In this document: positions 25,367-33,690 of the stretch, one piece after another | Layout of the letters: each line of letters opens with the position of its first letter | How positions within the stretch are numbered: position 1 is the stretch's first letter | Assembly (NCBI RefSeq): GCF_019602855.1 | Contig: NZ_CP080769.1 | Span: 558,001-622,000, forward strand | Reading direction: 5' to 3' | DNA length: 64,000 nt | DNA from: Cupriavidus pinatubonensis | GTDB taxonomy: Bacteria; Pseudomonadota; Gammaproteobacteria; Burkholderiales; Burkholderiaceae | Notes under the pieces: generated by a model | What the model was told of the DNA's origin: nothing | Seen by the model: the letters and a program-made list of their open reading frames with translations, nothing else | Database searches by the model: none | Program-made: the position numbers and the translations under genes

Positions 25367-26150
25367 CAAAGAGACGCTATCTGAAAAAAGCGCCCTTTCC
25401 CATGAAGAGTACGAGGCGAGTCTGCACCTGCTTCAAATCGAGCTGGTCAAGCTGCAGAAGCACTTTATCTGTTGCAACGACAGAATTCTGGTCCTCTTTG
25501 AAGGCCGGGACGCGTCCGGGAAGGATGGCACCATCAAACGCATCGTCGAGCACCTCAGTCCTCGCGAGACCCGTGTAGTCGCACTTGGGAAGCCTTCCGA
25601 CCGCGACCGAGGTTCCTGGTACTTCCAGCGCTATGCCGCCGAGCTACCTGCCGCCGGTGAATTCACACTCTTCAATCGCAGTTGGTACAATCGGGCGGGT
25701 GTCGAGCATGTGATGGGTTTCTGCAACGACGCGGAATATGACGAGTTCATGTCGAGCGTCCCGGAGTTCGAAGGGATGCTGGTGCGCTCAGGCATTCGCC
25801 TCATCAAGTACTACCTGGACATCACCAAAGACGAACAGGAGAGGCGCATCGAAGGCCGCCGGCGAGACCCTCTAAAGCAGTGGAAAGTCAGCCCCATCGA
25901 CGAGCAGGCTGTCTCGCTATGGAAGAAGTACAGCAAGGCTCGAAACCAGATGTTCGAGCGAACAAGCAGCATGGTTCCGTGGAATGTCGTCCGCGCCGAC
26001 GACAAGCGCGTCGCGCGCCTCAATGTCATCAAGGATTTGTTGTCGCGTCTGCACTATGCAAATAAGGACACAGAGCTGATTCGCTCTGACCCGGAAATCG
26101 TGTTTCCCTATGCAGATGAGCATCTGGAGAGCGGAGCCATTGCGAAGTAA
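25353..26150 (+). CDS. ppk2: Polyphosphate kinase 2 (PPK2)
   Basis: 265 residues, cytoplasmic. It transfers phosphate between polyphosphate and nucleotides. The P-loop is FEGRDASGKDGTIKRI, followed by the lid-type arginines SDRDRGSWYFQRY, LFNRSWYNRAGVEHVMGFC and a Walker B-like LIKYYLDITKDEQERR. The ATG at 25353 lies inside the last codons of ftsH (14-bp overlap) with GGAG upstream, so translation is coupled. PPK2 could regenerate ATP/GTP for the adjacent protease and pump under energy stress (inference). Confidence 0.93.
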   Translation: MTASSKETLSEKSALSHEEYEASLHLLQIELVKLQKHFICCNDRILVLFEGRDASGKDGTIKRIVEHLSPRETRVVALGKPSDRDRGSWYFQRYAAELPAAGEFTLFNRSWYNRAGVEHVMGFCNDAEYDEFMSSVPEFEGMLVRSGIRLIKYYLDITKDEQERRIEGRRRDPLKQWKVSPIDEQAVSLWKKYSKARNQMFERTSSMVPWNVVRADDKRVARLNVIKDLLSRLHYANKDTELIRSDPEIVFPYADEHLESGAIAK

Positions 26151-26308
26151 GGCCGGATTCGGACCTGTGAATAGCAAGAATGGATAAGATGATGACCAGC
26201 ATCATTGAGGTTGGAGGCCTGCCTTCCGTTCCGGGCGCTCGCGGGGTGCATCAAACTCAATCTGCTACCTCAGGAGAGGTCTGAGCCACCGTCCCACGCA
26301 AGAGCGAG

Positions 26309-26821
26309 TTACTTGCCCACCCTGCCGCCGCCCATGCTCTGACCCATACCTTGGCCCATTCCCCGGCCCATTCCCCGGCCCATGCCAGGCCCCATACCGC
26401 CCTGATTGCCCTTCGTCGCCAGCATCATTTCGTCCATCAGTGCCATGTGCTGACTTATCATGTCATAACAGCCCATCTGGGCGGGACTCGTTCCCCTAGG
26501 CGGATTCATCCCGCCCGGGCCGGGCACTCCGCTGGTCTTGCGCACGGTAGCCATGGCATCCTGCATGACCTTTTCACGTTCGGCAATCAGCATATCCCGC
26601 TCTTCCGGCTTCTCGGCCTGCGACAGCTGCTCCCGGATTGCGCGTAGGTGGGCAATCTGGGCATCGAGGTCAGGATTGCTCTGTGCTGCCACCGCAGGGT
26701 CGTCACGAGGCTCCGGGGCATGTCTACCAGGGCCGCTCGCTGGGGGCGCCGAGAATGACAATGGAGCCCAGGCGACGGCGGCCAGCATGATAAGAAGGGG
26801 AACACACCGATTCTTTGCCAT
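26309..26821 (-). CDS. Secreted Met/Gly-rich protein, putative metal-binding
   Basis: 170 residues. A signal peptide (NRCVPLLIMLAAVAWAPLSFSAPPA) is followed by a helical region of charged residues (DLDAQIAHLRAIREQLSQAEK) and a C-terminus of GMG repeats (MGPGMGRGMGRGMGQGMGQ). A preceding helix also carries several methionines (MISQHMALMDEMM). Methionine-rich periplasmic proteins of this style bind Cu(I)/Ag(I), which fits the neighbouring copper-type ATPase. The function is inference and I do not recognise a named family. It is divergent from the His-rich gene at 27001 across a perfect FNR-type box. Confidence 0.7.
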   Translation of the reverse strand: MAKNRCVPLLIMLAAVAWAPLSFSAPPASGPGRHAPEPRDDPAVAAQSNPDLDAQIAHLRAIREQLSQAEKPEERDMLIAEREKVMQDAMATVRKTSGVPGPGGMNPPRGTSPAQMGCYDMISQHMALMDEMMLATKGNQGGMGPGMGRGMGRGMGQGMGQSMGGGRVGK

Positions 26822-26886
26822 GATGGCATTTTTCCTTGGCTGCGATTAGGTTCAATGGCCCCTTACAAACCTAGTTGATTCCTCTC

Positions 26887-26917
26887 GGGGGTAGTTGATT
26901 TGCATCAACTAGCCCCC
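26887..26917. promoter_or_regulatory. Perfect FNR-type box embedded in a long inverted repeat
   Basis: TTGAT-TTGC-ATCAA (26895-26908) is a perfect FNR/Dnr palindrome. It extends outward to GGGGGTAGTTGAT / ATCAACTAGCCCCC with a single bulged base, so the region can also form a strong hairpin. It lies between the divergent Met-rich (26821) and His-rich (27001) genes. A -10-like TTGTAA on the minus strand near 26864 would place the box near -44 for the leftward gene. Confidence 0.65.
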
Positions 26918-27000
26918 GCCGCATGGATGGGCGGGGGCCGGCGAATTGCCAACTGACCGACCCAACACAACTGCACTGCCTATTTAGTCCGGAGCCCATC

Positions 27001-27516
27001 GTGAAGAAGCTCAGTCTTTGCTTTACGCTTGCCGCCTTTTCCAGCCTGCCGCTCACCGCGCAATCTGCTGACACCCAACGTCAGGCGGAAGTCGCCAAGT
27101 TAGGTGCAGACGTGATGCCGTTCAGTCTAAAGGCCACAACCCACGTATTTACCAAGACGAGGGATGGTGGAACCCAGCGCGTGGTCGCGCAGGATAAGTC
27201 CGATGCCACGCAGGTCCGATTGGTGCGAGAACACCTACAGCTCATCCAGAAGCAGTTCCAAGCAGGCGATTTCTCAGGCCCTTCGCACATACATGGCAAC
27301 GAGATGCCAGGGCTTGCCCAACTCAAGGCAGCGAAGCCGGGCCAAATTTCCATTACATACATTGACGTCGCAAGGGGCGGCGAGCTGTCTTTCGGCGCTA
27401 CTGAGCCCTCTCTTGTGTCTGCTCTTCATGCCTGGTTCGATGCGCAAGTTTCCGACCACGGCGCAGACGAAATGGAGGGTCATGCGCATCATCATGGCGG
27501 CCATTCTCAAGACTGA
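27001..27516 (+). CDS. Secreted protein with His-rich C-terminus (family sometimes mislabelled aspartate carbamoyltransferase)
   Basis: 171 residues. GTG start at 27001 preceded by GGAG; the longer upstream frame lacks support. A signal peptide (KKLSLCFTLAAFSSLPLTAQSA) is followed by a domain with MPFSLKATTHVFTKTRDGGTQRVV, DFSGPSHIHGNEMPGLAQLKAAKPG and a histidine-rich end EGHAHHHGGHSQD. Similar small periplasmic proteins occur in Cupriavidus-like genomes and have been given an enzymatic name that this sequence does not support: no carbamoyl-phosphate motif is present. Metal binding by the His tail is likely (inference). Confidence 0.75.
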   Translation: MKKLSLCFTLAAFSSLPLTAQSADTQRQAEVAKLGADVMPFSLKATTHVFTKTRDGGTQRVVAQDKSDATQVRLVREHLQLIQKQFQAGDFSGPSHIHGNEMPGLAQLKAAKPGQISITYIDVARGGELSFGATEPSLVSALHAWFDAQVSDHGADEMEGHAHHHGGHSQD

Positions 27517-27528
27517 CGAGAACCCGAC

Positions 27529-28740
27529 TTACCGTTTTCGGTCGAATGTTGCAGTGAGAATCAGGCAGATTGTCACGCCGCTGAATATGGCACCACCGTA
27601 GAACGTAAAGGCGGCTCCGAATCTGTCCCACAGCCAGCCGGCCAATGCGCTCGCAATCAACAGCGCCAGCCCGCTAGCCAGATTGAAGACACCGAACGCC
27701 GTTCCCCTGAGGTCAGCTGGCGCTGTATCGGCGACCATGGTCGCCAGCAGCCCCTGCGTCATTCCCATATGCAGCCCCCAGAGCAAAACACCGCCGAGCG
27801 CGACCGACCAGTGCGCCCCCATGGCAAGCACAACGTCAGCTGCTATCAGCACCACCAGTCCCCATACCAGGAGTTTGGTATGACTGTAACGGTCGGCCAG
27901 CTTCCCGAATGGATAAGCTGCGATGGAGTACACAAGATTCATCGCCACAAGAACGACAGGCACGAGGAACAGTGGCAGGCCCAAATGCTGAGCCCTCAGC
28001 ACGAGGAATGCTTCACTGAAGCGCGCCAGCGTGAACACCGCACCCACGGCAAAAGGAAGAATGCGCTCGAATGCCGCCAGGAGACCACGGAAGGCTTCCG
28101 ACTCCTGCCATCGAGGCATCACGAAGCGTGCGAAGCGACTGCTCATTTGCGAATCAGTTTGCAGTGCAAACTCGGCATCTTGCGTTCCCACAAGAACAAT
28201 CGTCATCTGGAGGTCGTTGGCCAGAAATTTGAGCAGGTTTAGTGAGGCGCGCTGCTCGCGATAACTTCCCGCCAAGAGGTGATGAACTTCATCGACAACC
28301 AGCATGCGCGGTGAAATTTCTCGTAGTACCTCGCGACTCAGCTTCTCGAGTACGCTTAGCTTCGCTGCGGCGTTGAACGGCGCTCCCAGCTCGAACAGGA
28401 GCGATGTGTAGAAGCGGCTCTGGTCGGGCGTCGGTGGCATTTGCATAGACACAATCTTCCGGTGCTCGACGCCCTTTTCTTCGTCATATTCCGGAGTGTG
28501 GCGTCGCTCAAATTTCGCGATGACCTTGGTCTTCCCGATGTTCGAGTCGCCATACAGCAGCACGCACGGCATACGCTGCCGTGGCGGGATCTTCACCATC
28601 CAGTCCAACAGCTTGAACGCCTGTGTTGCGCGGGGATAGTCGATCCATCGATCGCGAGCCAAAGCGAGAATCCGAACATCGTCGTCGCTCTTTGCTAAAA
28701 AACGGACTTCCGGCAGAAGGTGTGTCAAGGAAGCACCCAT
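27529..28740 (-). pseudogene. Chimeric ORF: TniB ATPase fused in frame to the C-terminal half of an MFS transporter
   Basis: 403 codons in one frame. Residues 1 to about 228 are TniB of Tn402/Tn5053-type transposons: MGASLTHLLPEVRFLAKSDD, the P-loop LLYGDSNIGKTKVI and LVVDEVHHLL, ending FERILP. The rest (from about FAVGAVFTLARFSEAFLVLR, junction near 28055) is the last six TM helices of an MFS permease with LADRYSHTKLLVW and GLLATMVADTAPADLRGTAFG. The TniB start at 28740 lies 7 nt after the tniA stop, as in intact transposons. A deletion joined the transposon to the metal island. Neither half is likely to work. Confidence 0.8.
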
Positions 28741-28747
28741 TGCCTGA

Positions 28748-29332
28748 TCACAGTTGCTCGACGTGATAAGTTGGAGCCGGCTTGCTGTAGTCGACATCCG
28801 GCGTTGGCGATGACGCATCGGGGGATTTCGCCTGCTCACTGGACGGCCCGCTCGCCGGGAAAGGTGACGTCTGCCCTGCTCTGCCGTGTCTGTCTGCCGA
28901 TCGCCGCTTCGCTGTTGCCCCCTCTACGATGCTGCGTTGTGCGGCGATCGCGTTGAAGATCGCAGACTCCGTGACGAGGGATTTTCCCTGCGACCGGAGA
29001 TGCATCAGTACCGCCTGTTGCTCCCACAGGGAGATTCGGCCACGCCGCAAGTCGGCAAAGCTTGCCTCAACGTATTCCTTGCCATCGGCACTGACGAAGA
29101 TTCTCGATAGGTCCTCTGGATGGTAGCGCACCACGACGCGACGGTTAGCTGCCCGCCAGGCGGTGAAGATCGGATGCCAATAGTGCAGATAGAACAGGTC
29201 AAGCCGTCAGCCTGGATGGTGCGTCGGCTCATCGGCAGGAACTGAATGAGGAAGCGAAGTTCTTCAGCAACTGAGTCGGGAAGAAGTCGCGGCTTCGATG
29301 CTTCAGACAACGTCGACCACGCGGAGTATGGC
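28748..29332 (-). pseudogene. tniA: TniA transposase, C-terminal remnant with frameshift
   Basis: The reading frame gives PYSAWSTLSEASKPRLL..VAEELRFLIQFLPMSRRTIQADG. After a one-base shift near 29204 it continues LDLFYLHYWHPIFTAWRAAN, RRVVVRYHPEDLSRIFVSAD and GKEYVEASFADLRRGRISLW to ..THYHVEQL-type end at 28748. This is the mu-type C-terminal part of the Tn402/Tn5053 transposase. The catalytic domain is missing, replaced by an IS5-type fragment at 29337. A single missing G would explain the shift. Confidence 0.75.
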
Positions 29333-29336
29333 GTCG

Positions 29337-29438
29337 CGCCGGGCGCCGGCCTGGATATTTCTTGCGTCGTGGTTTCGGCGGCGGCAGCAAAGGTTCGATC
29401 AGTGCCCACAACTCATCGTCAATGATCGGCGCGCTCAT
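29337..29438 (-). pseudogene. IS5-family transposase, N-terminal fragment
   Basis: 34 codons (MSAPIIDDELWALIEPLLPP then PKPRRKKYPGRRPA) match the start of IS5-family (IS427-like) transposases. The coding sequence then breaks off into tniA sequence. The fragment marks another recombination or insertion junction. Confidence 0.65.
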
Positions 29439-29468
29439 CCCCTCGGTTCCAGTTGTTCAGATGACCAA

Positions 29469-29498
29469 GGTTAACAGCTTGCCGAAAGGGTTAACAGC
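29469..29498. repeat. Pair of GGTTAACAGC direct repeats
   Basis: GGTTAACAGC occurs at 29469-29478 and 29489-29498, exactly 20 bp apart (about two helical turns), each with the palindrome GTTAAC. They lie between the IS5 fragment and the end of the IclR gene. It may be an operator pair or part of an IS end. Confidence 0.35.
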
Positions 29499-29530
29499 CC
29501 CCTGGGGTCTTTTTGAATCGGTCTCTAAGA

Positions 29531-30310
29531 CTAGGCCTCGCCCCCGACATCGCGCAGCAGCACCATCAACTCCACGGCTGCGGCCTTGAGTTCCGGCACG
29601 ATGCGCGCACGAATCGCGTCGATGTCCGGAATCAACTCGACCGCGCCGCAGTTCAGCGCCATCAATGTTCCGGCAGATCCCACCCTGATCGGCAGGGCAA
29701 TACCGTAAGCATTGCGCTGGTATTCGCCGAACGTCATGCAAACTCCGCTCCTGCTCAGGTCCTCGAACGCCGCTTCGATGCTCTTTCGCATCTCTTCGGC
29801 CTGCGGCCCCGCCGCCTCGACAACGGACGAAACGTAGGCAGACCGCTGGTCCTCAGGCAAGCCCCACAGCCACGCCCGTCCGATCGCCGTCAGTCCCATC
29901 GGCAGCAGAGAACCCACGCCCAGCCGCAGCGTGGCGATACGCGTGCTGGTGCGATACGCGACGTAGAGCATGTCGAGATGGTCTGGCACCGCCAATGCCA
30001 CTGACACGTTGAGCCGGTCGGCCAGCGCCTGCATGAACGGATGGGCCAGCCGTGTCATCGCGCTGGCTTCCAGGTAAGCGTGGCCGATGCCGAGCGGACC
30101 GCTGGCCAGCTCGAATTGCGGACCCCCCGCGACGCGGCGAAGGAAACCCATGGCGACCAGCGTCGAAGTCAATCGTGATACGGTCGACTTAGACAGGCCC
30201 GTCCGGCGTACCAGCTCGCCGTTGGTCAAGGGCGCTCGTTCCGCGCGGAAGGCTCGCAGCACCTGGAGGCCACGCTCCAGCGTCATGGTGACGGGTGAAG
30301 AAGGATTCAT
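29531..30310 (-). CDS. IclR-family transcriptional regulator
   Basis: 259 residues. The N-terminal winged helix (TLERGLQVLRAFRAERAPLTNGELVRRTGLSKSTVSRLTSTLVAMGFLRR) is followed by the IclR effector domain (ADRLNVSVALAVPDHLDMLYVAYR..GSLLPMGLTAIGRAWLWGLP and GEYQRNAYGIALPIRV). Such regulators control catabolic genes for aromatic or other carboxylic acids. It lies head-to-tail behind a second IclR gene with an 86-bp gap. The target is unknown; the catabolic genes to the right are candidates. Confidence 0.9.
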   Translation of the reverse strand: MNPSSPVTMTLERGLQVLRAFRAERAPLTNGELVRRTGLSKSTVSRLTSTLVAMGFLRRVAGGPQFELASGPLGIGHAYLEASAMTRLAHPFMQALADRLNVSVALAVPDHLDMLYVAYRTSTRIATLRLGVGSLLPMGLTAIGRAWLWGLPEDQRSAYVSSVVEAAGPQAEEMRKSIEAAFEDLSRSGVCMTFGEYQRNAYGIALPIRVGSAGTLMALNCGAVELIPDIDAIRARIVPELKAAAVELMVLLRDVGGEA

Positions 30311-30396
30311 TGTGGCTCCGAACGCCTTGCCGAAGAATGCACAGAAGCGGGCTCGCGCACGGCTGGGGCTGTTAATCTCGCCTTATGGTGTCTACG

Positions 30397-31245
30397 TTAC
30401 TCGCAGGGCGCCAGCCGCTCCTGCAGCGCCTGCGCGGTCGTCAGCAGGCGCGGCCCGAGTTCGCGCTCGACACGCGGGCGCGCCATGCGCGCGGTGCGGC
30501 CAACGCAGGCGAGTACCAGCGGCGGTTTCTCCGGCAGGCACACCGGCACCGCGACAGCGGCCAGCTCCGGTTCCCACTCGCCAAGCGACATGCAAAAGCC
30601 GAACTCATGGACTTGCGAGATCTTCTCGGCCATGCGCCGCCGCAGCACGGGCCACCCGCGGCCCGCCTTGCGCTCCACATTGCCCTGAAGGTAGCCACGT
30701 TCCAACTCCGGGATCGCCGCCAGCAGCGCCGATCCCATCAGCGAGGATGCAATACTCAGGCGGGTACCCGGTGTCAGGCTCAGGTCCAGCACCGCCTGGC
30801 TTCCCACGCGGCTGTCGAGAACGATCACATCGAGCCGGTCTCGCGTGCCGAGCACCACGTAAGTATCCGTCGCTTCGACAAACTTGCGCATCTCGACACT
30901 GGCCGCGCGCTGCACGGCCGGATCTGCAATAGCCGCGTAGCCAAGCGCCAGCGATGCGGCTGCCAGCCGGTATTTGCGCCTCACCTCGTCATGGTGCAGG
31001 TAACCCAGCGCCACCAGCGACTGCAGCAGCCGCGTCACCGTCGGTGCGGGGATACCGGTTTCCAGCGAAATCTCCTGGTTGCCCAGCCATCTCTGCTCGG
31101 GGCCGAATGCGGCCAGCACCGCCAGGCCGCGGGCCAGGGGCATCACCCTGACCCGGCTTTCTGCCGCGGCTGAATCGGTGCTGTGCCACGCGCGCCGGGT
31201 GCGTAGTTGACTGGCCGATGGCCTCGCAGTCGTGTGCTGCAACAT
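30397..31245 (-). CDS. IclR-family transcriptional regulator
   Basis: 282 residues. GGAG precedes the ATG at 31245; the longer frame upstream is not supported. The HTH (RGLAVLAAFGPEQRWLGNQEISLETGIPAPTVTRLLQSLVALGYLHHDE) and effector domain (RKFVEATDTYVVLGTRDRLDVIVLDSRVG..LSIASSLMGSALLAAIP) are typical. About 35 residues precede the HTH, longer than usual. A CTAAC-GTTAG palindrome lies about 80 bp upstream and resembles the operators near the TetR-linked operon at 53.5 kb. Confidence 0.9.
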   Translation of the reverse strand: MLQHTTARPSASQLRTRRAWHSTDSAAAESRVRVMPLARGLAVLAAFGPEQRWLGNQEISLETGIPAPTVTRLLQSLVALGYLHHDEVRRKYRLAAASLALGYAAIADPAVQRAASVEMRKFVEATDTYVVLGTRDRLDVIVLDSRVGSQAVLDLSLTPGTRLSIASSLMGSALLAAIPELERGYLQGNVERKAGRGWPVLRRRMAEKISQVHEFGFCMSLGEWEPELAAVAVPVCLPEKPPLVLACVGRTARMARPRVERELGPRLLTTAQALQERLAPCE

Positions 31246-31320
31246 GGACTTCTCCGTGTCTAACCGAGTGTACTGCGCGCCCGATCCATCACCGCGCATG
31301 GTGATGGCGCCCGCACCATA

Positions 31321-31340
31321 CCTTACTAACGTTAGGTAGT
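31321..31340. promoter_or_regulatory. CTAAC-GTTAG palindrome upstream of IclR gene
   Basis: CTAACGTTAG at 31326-31335 is a perfect palindrome within TTACTAACGTTAGGTAG. Read on the other strand it gives CTACCTAACGTTAG, sharing TACCTAAC with the half-site array at 53471-53508. It may be bound by the TetR protein encoded at 53958. Confidence 0.4.
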
Positions 31341-31556
31341 TTGAAAGAGAAGGTTCCGAAATTCCATGGGGGTTAACCCCCCACGCCCAGTGCTCTTGCC
31401 ATGCGATGCAGACGCCATATTCGCTACATACACCGAGCACCCCTGCACGCCTTGTGCGGAAGGTCCGCAAGCCTGAAGCAGATGACGCGAAATTGAGCCC
31501 GAGCGCCTGGCCCGCAGGGCGATGCGTACAGACAAGGTCGCCGCTTTCCAGAAGAA

Positions 31557-33359
31557 ATCGAGTAGGGTGAGGGGTCCCCCCTCAGCCCTCTCACACCACC
31601 GTATGTGCGGTTCCGCATACGGCGGTTCACGAACGAGACTGCAAGCGCTGCTGAGTATCCAGCAGCGAGGTCAGCCCCAAGGCGTCGAAGTAGCCCTTCG
31701 GGAAGGCCGCGCCCATGTGGCGAGCCCCGGCATTCCACCATTGGCCCTGCCCGTTGCGAGCCGAATGCCACGCACGATCCTCCGTTAAGCCTTGCCGACG
31801 CAGCATCACAGTGCGGGTAGCACGGCTTTTGGCCTGCCGCCATAGCAAGCACCGCAGCCGGCGCCGTATCCTCCCGTCCAGTTCCTCCAATGGCCGCTTG
31901 CTCTGGGTGTGCTGGAAGTACCCGATCCACCCGCGCGGCACCGGATTCAGCACCGCTATCGTGTGAGCCAGGCTCCTCCCTCGCCCTTTGCGCATCAGTT
32001 CCTTGACTCGTCCGGTCAGTCTTTGCAGACTTTCCGGGGCAATACGCAGCTTGGCCTGACGATGCGCTGTCAAGCTGTAGCCCAGGAACTTGCGCGCCCA
32101 AGGCCGCGCACAGGCACTCTTGGCCTCATTGACCTGCAGATTCAGCCGCTCCGCACGGAATGTCACCATCCCGGCCAACAGCCTCTGTCCCGCCACCTTG
32201 CTTCGGACATAGATATTGCAATCGTCCGCATAGCGACAGAACGCCAGTCCTCGCTTCCCCAGTTCGCGGTCCCAATCCGTTAGCAAGATGTTCGACAGCA
32301 GCGGCGACAGCGGCCCACCCTGCGGCGTGCCCTGCTTCCTTGCTTCAACCACCCCGCCGCGCATCAACCCCGCTTCCAGATATCGCCGGATCAGCTTGAG
32401 CACCCGGGCGTCCTTCACCTGTCGGGCCACCCTCGACATCAGGATGTCGTGGTTGACCCGGTCGAAGAACTTCTCAGGGTCGATGTCCACCACCCAGCGC
32501 CGGCCTTCCGGCACGTACCCCTGTGCCTGCAAGACCGCCTGCTGAGCGCTGCGCTCCGGCCGGAAGCCGTAGCTCGACTCGGAGAACCCCGGCTCGAATA
32601 CCGGTTGGAGAACCTGTAACAGCGCCTGCTGGATCAGCCGGTACACCACCGTCGGGATACCCAGTGTCCTTACCCCACACGAAAGGCTTGGGAATGTCCA
32701 CCGCACGCACCGCCTGCGGGATGTACTGGCCGGCCAACAACGCCGCCATTGCCGACCACCCTCCGGTACGCCAGCCACATGTTGCTTCTCTCGACCACCG
32801 CGCTCCATCAGCGATGGCGCCTGCGCTTTCGTTTGCCCGACAGCCGCCGTGCCAGCCTCCGCACCTCCATCGGCCCCAGGCAGGTTCCGCTCGCCTTCCT
32901 CCGCTGTGGGCTGCACTCGTTCGTGCATTTGGGCTTCGTCGGTAAGCATCAAGGTCTGTCGTCCTAATCGCGCTCATTCATGTTCGGCCCTTCGGCGCCA
33001 ACGGCTCGCCTACTATGGCCTCTGCTGGCTTCTGCACCGCCATCCCCACACCTCTCGATGTCGGTAGCACTCATGGCAGCGGCGCAGATCTCCCCGGGTA
33101 TGCTGCACCCACCTTCACGCTTATGCCTGTCGGATCTACGCCGCACCGTTCCGTGCAAGTACTGGGCTTTGGCCCTTTTTGCTGCCTTACCCAGATGCGT
33201 CGCCTCATATCCGCTTCCTGTTCGTCAGGCCAGCGCTTTGCCTCGGACTTCCTTCAGACCCCCAGTCGCCCGGGGAACCCTTGCCTCTGGCTAACACTTC
33301 CCCTTGCCGGGTGTGTAAGGGACTTTCACTCTCAAGTGAGTGCGCCCTGCCGGGCGCAC
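31557..33359 (-). mobile_element. Group II intron (probably class C), about 1.8 kb
   Basis: On the minus strand the 5' end reads GTGCGCCCGGCAGGGCGCAC and continues with the domain I motifs GTGAAAGTCCC and GAAGTGTTAGCC. The 3' end holds a domain V hairpin (about 31590-31630, GAACCGCCGTATGCGG / CCGCACATACGGTGG) and a short domain VI (31561-31590) ending CCTACTCGAT. A maturase-type ORF lies between. The 5' exon ends in a terminator-like hairpin followed by TTCTTTTT, matching the known preference of class C introns for insertion after intrinsic terminators. The RNA ends look intact but the ORF is broken. Confidence 0.85.
31627..32949 (-). pseudogene. Group II intron reverse transcriptase/maturase, frameshifted and internally deleted
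   Basis: The distal two thirds are good RT: IPTVVYRLIQQALLQVLQPV, FEPGFSESSYGFRPERSAQQ, FCRYADDCNIYV with the catalytic YADD, and the maturase end KGYFDALGLTSLLDTQQRLQSRS. No endonuclease domain follows, as in class C proteins. The N-terminal part needs at least two frame changes: VVERSNMWLAYRRVVGNGG and IPQAVRAVDIPKP lie in other frames. The usual stretch between them (GVDGM..) is deleted, and another shift lies near 32690. The protein is inactive; mobility would need help in trans. Confidence 0.8.
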
Positions 33360-33367
33360 AAAAAGAA

Positions 33368-33413
33368 GCCCCGCGGCAAGCCATTCGGGGCATAAGCTCG
33401 CCTAGAGGCGAGC
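33368..33413. terminator. Two adjacent hairpins at the 5' exon of the group II intron
   Basis: GCCCCG (33368-33373) pairs with CGGGGC (33386-33391), and on the minus strand TTCTTTTT follows, giving a rho-independent terminator. Next to it GCTCGCCT (33396-33403) pairs perfectly with AGGCGAGC (33406-33413). No obvious minus-strand gene ends here, so the original gene may have been lost. Confidence 0.65.
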
Positions 33414-33690
33414 ATGGAGACAACGGCTATCGACTAAAGACAGGGTCACCCGGACTATGCGTGAGGTCCGGCGGAGTACCAATGGCTTTGCACGATCCGT
33501 CCCGTATATTGAAATAGCATCGGGGCGCTAGAATCCGGCACCCCGTTTGCCCAACATCACACAATTTCAAGGTACGGAACACGGTATCCATCCTGCTGGG
33601 TCGCAGCGCGCCGTCGTCGTAGCATTGCTTGCAACGCTGGGAGAAAGGATCACGAGAAGGCCCGAGACCTCTTGAAACGACATACCAAGC
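33414..33690. other. Gap without recognisable gene
   Basis: 277 bp between the hairpins and the NTF2-like gene. No convincing coding sequence is seen. The right part presumably holds the promoter for 33691. Confidence 0.4.
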
